Of a DNA stretch of 12,615 nucleotides, positions 12,490-12,615 are shown piece by piece. Position 1 is the stretch's first letter. Each line of letters begins with the position of its first letter. The translations under genes and the position numbers were made by a program. The notes beneath the pieces were generated by a model, which searched no databases, was not told the DNA's origin, and saw only the letters and a list, made by a program, of their open reading frames with translations. This DNA comes from an uncultured Clostridia bacterium. GTDB lineage: Bacteria; Bacillota; Clostridia; TANB77; CAG-508. The DNA lies in contig CAPXSA010000001.1 of the NCBI GenBank assembly GCA_948735595.1, positions 1 through 12,615 of the forward strand, given 5' to 3'.

Positions 12490-12615
12490 ATGTCTGATTT
12501 CATAGTCAAAAGTAAAAAGAAAAAAGATTATACTCAATTCACTGCTAGAATAGAAACTGAACTTTTAGAAAACATTAGAAAAATTGTTGATGAAAATAAT
12601 TTAGAATCTATCAAC
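12490..12615 (+). CDS. Ribbon-helix-helix DNA-binding protein, 5' part only
   Basis: Only the first 42 codons are in the window. GAGGTG lies 6 bases before the ATG. After a lysine-rich start (KSKKKK at 7-12) the segment TQFTARIETELLENIRKIVDENNLESIN has the pattern of an Arc/MetJ-type domain: a short beta strand (QFTARI), helix A (ELLENIRKIVDENN), then the turn before helix B, where S-I-N is typical. These proteins are usually small dimeric repressors, often antitoxins or plasmid or autoregulatory factors. What follows to the right would decide the role. It is divergent from the prepilin operon, with about 170 bases between the starts. Confidence 0.7.
   Translation, partial: MSDFIVKSKKKKDYTQFTARIETELLENIRKIVDENNLESIN

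Overview
The window comes from an AT-rich, low-GC Gram-positive bacterium, most likely a member of the Clostridia and quite possibly an uncultured gut lineage. Four things point there: strong GGAGG ribosome binding sites, consensus sigma-A promoters, a valine T-box riboswitch, and a Rrf2/IscR-iscS-iscU-mnmA arrangement. A prepilin-like protein of the G-ITLVAL type supports it. The placement rests on gene content and style, not on a marker comparison. Every complete gene is on the minus strand. Only the partial genes at the two edges are on the plus strand.

From left to right: (1) 2-565, the 3' end of a plus-strand coiled-coil gene with a 42-bp tandem repeat, followed by a long hairpin that probably terminates from both sides. 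(2) 647-3483, iscS, iscU and mnmA. The first two overlap and share a near-consensus promoter covered by an inverted repeat that could bind IscR. mnmA follows with an additional promoter of its own. IscS mobilises sulfur from cysteine, IscU is the Fe-S scaffold, and MnmA uses IscS-derived sulfur for tRNA 2-thiolation, so this is one sulfur-trafficking unit. (3) 3481-7420, a T-box (promoter, GUA specifier, UGGU tRNA-end-binding sequence, terminator), then a structured leader of about 260 nt, a DUF1653 gene, valS and iscR. iscR sits immediately after valS, so the Fe-S regulator appears to be read from the valine-starvation-responsive transcript, not from the promoter it probably controls. (4) 7425-9400, a three-gene operon with its own promoter: a LacX-type aldose epimerase-like protein, a 63-residue two-helix membrane protein, and a Fic protein whose active-site motif lacks the usual second arginine. 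(5) 9408-11540, recG with its own promoter. (6) 11542-12409, an operon of a prepilin-like protein lacking Glu5 and a small XRE-family regulator. (7) 12410-12615, a divergent regulatory region rich in inverted repeats, and the start of a plus-strand ribbon-helix-helix protein.

Most genes are ordinary housekeeping genes. The parts that deserve a second look are mainly noncoding: the structured RNA between the T-box terminator and DUF1653, with an arm that can pair in two alternative ways; a REP-like element between DUF1653 and valS that creates a false upstream GTG start; and the coupling of iscR to valS. Among proteins, the Fic operon and the pilin-XRE pair are the least explained. I found no CRISPR array, no rRNA or tRNA gene, no intact insertion sequence, and no clearly new multi-gene system.
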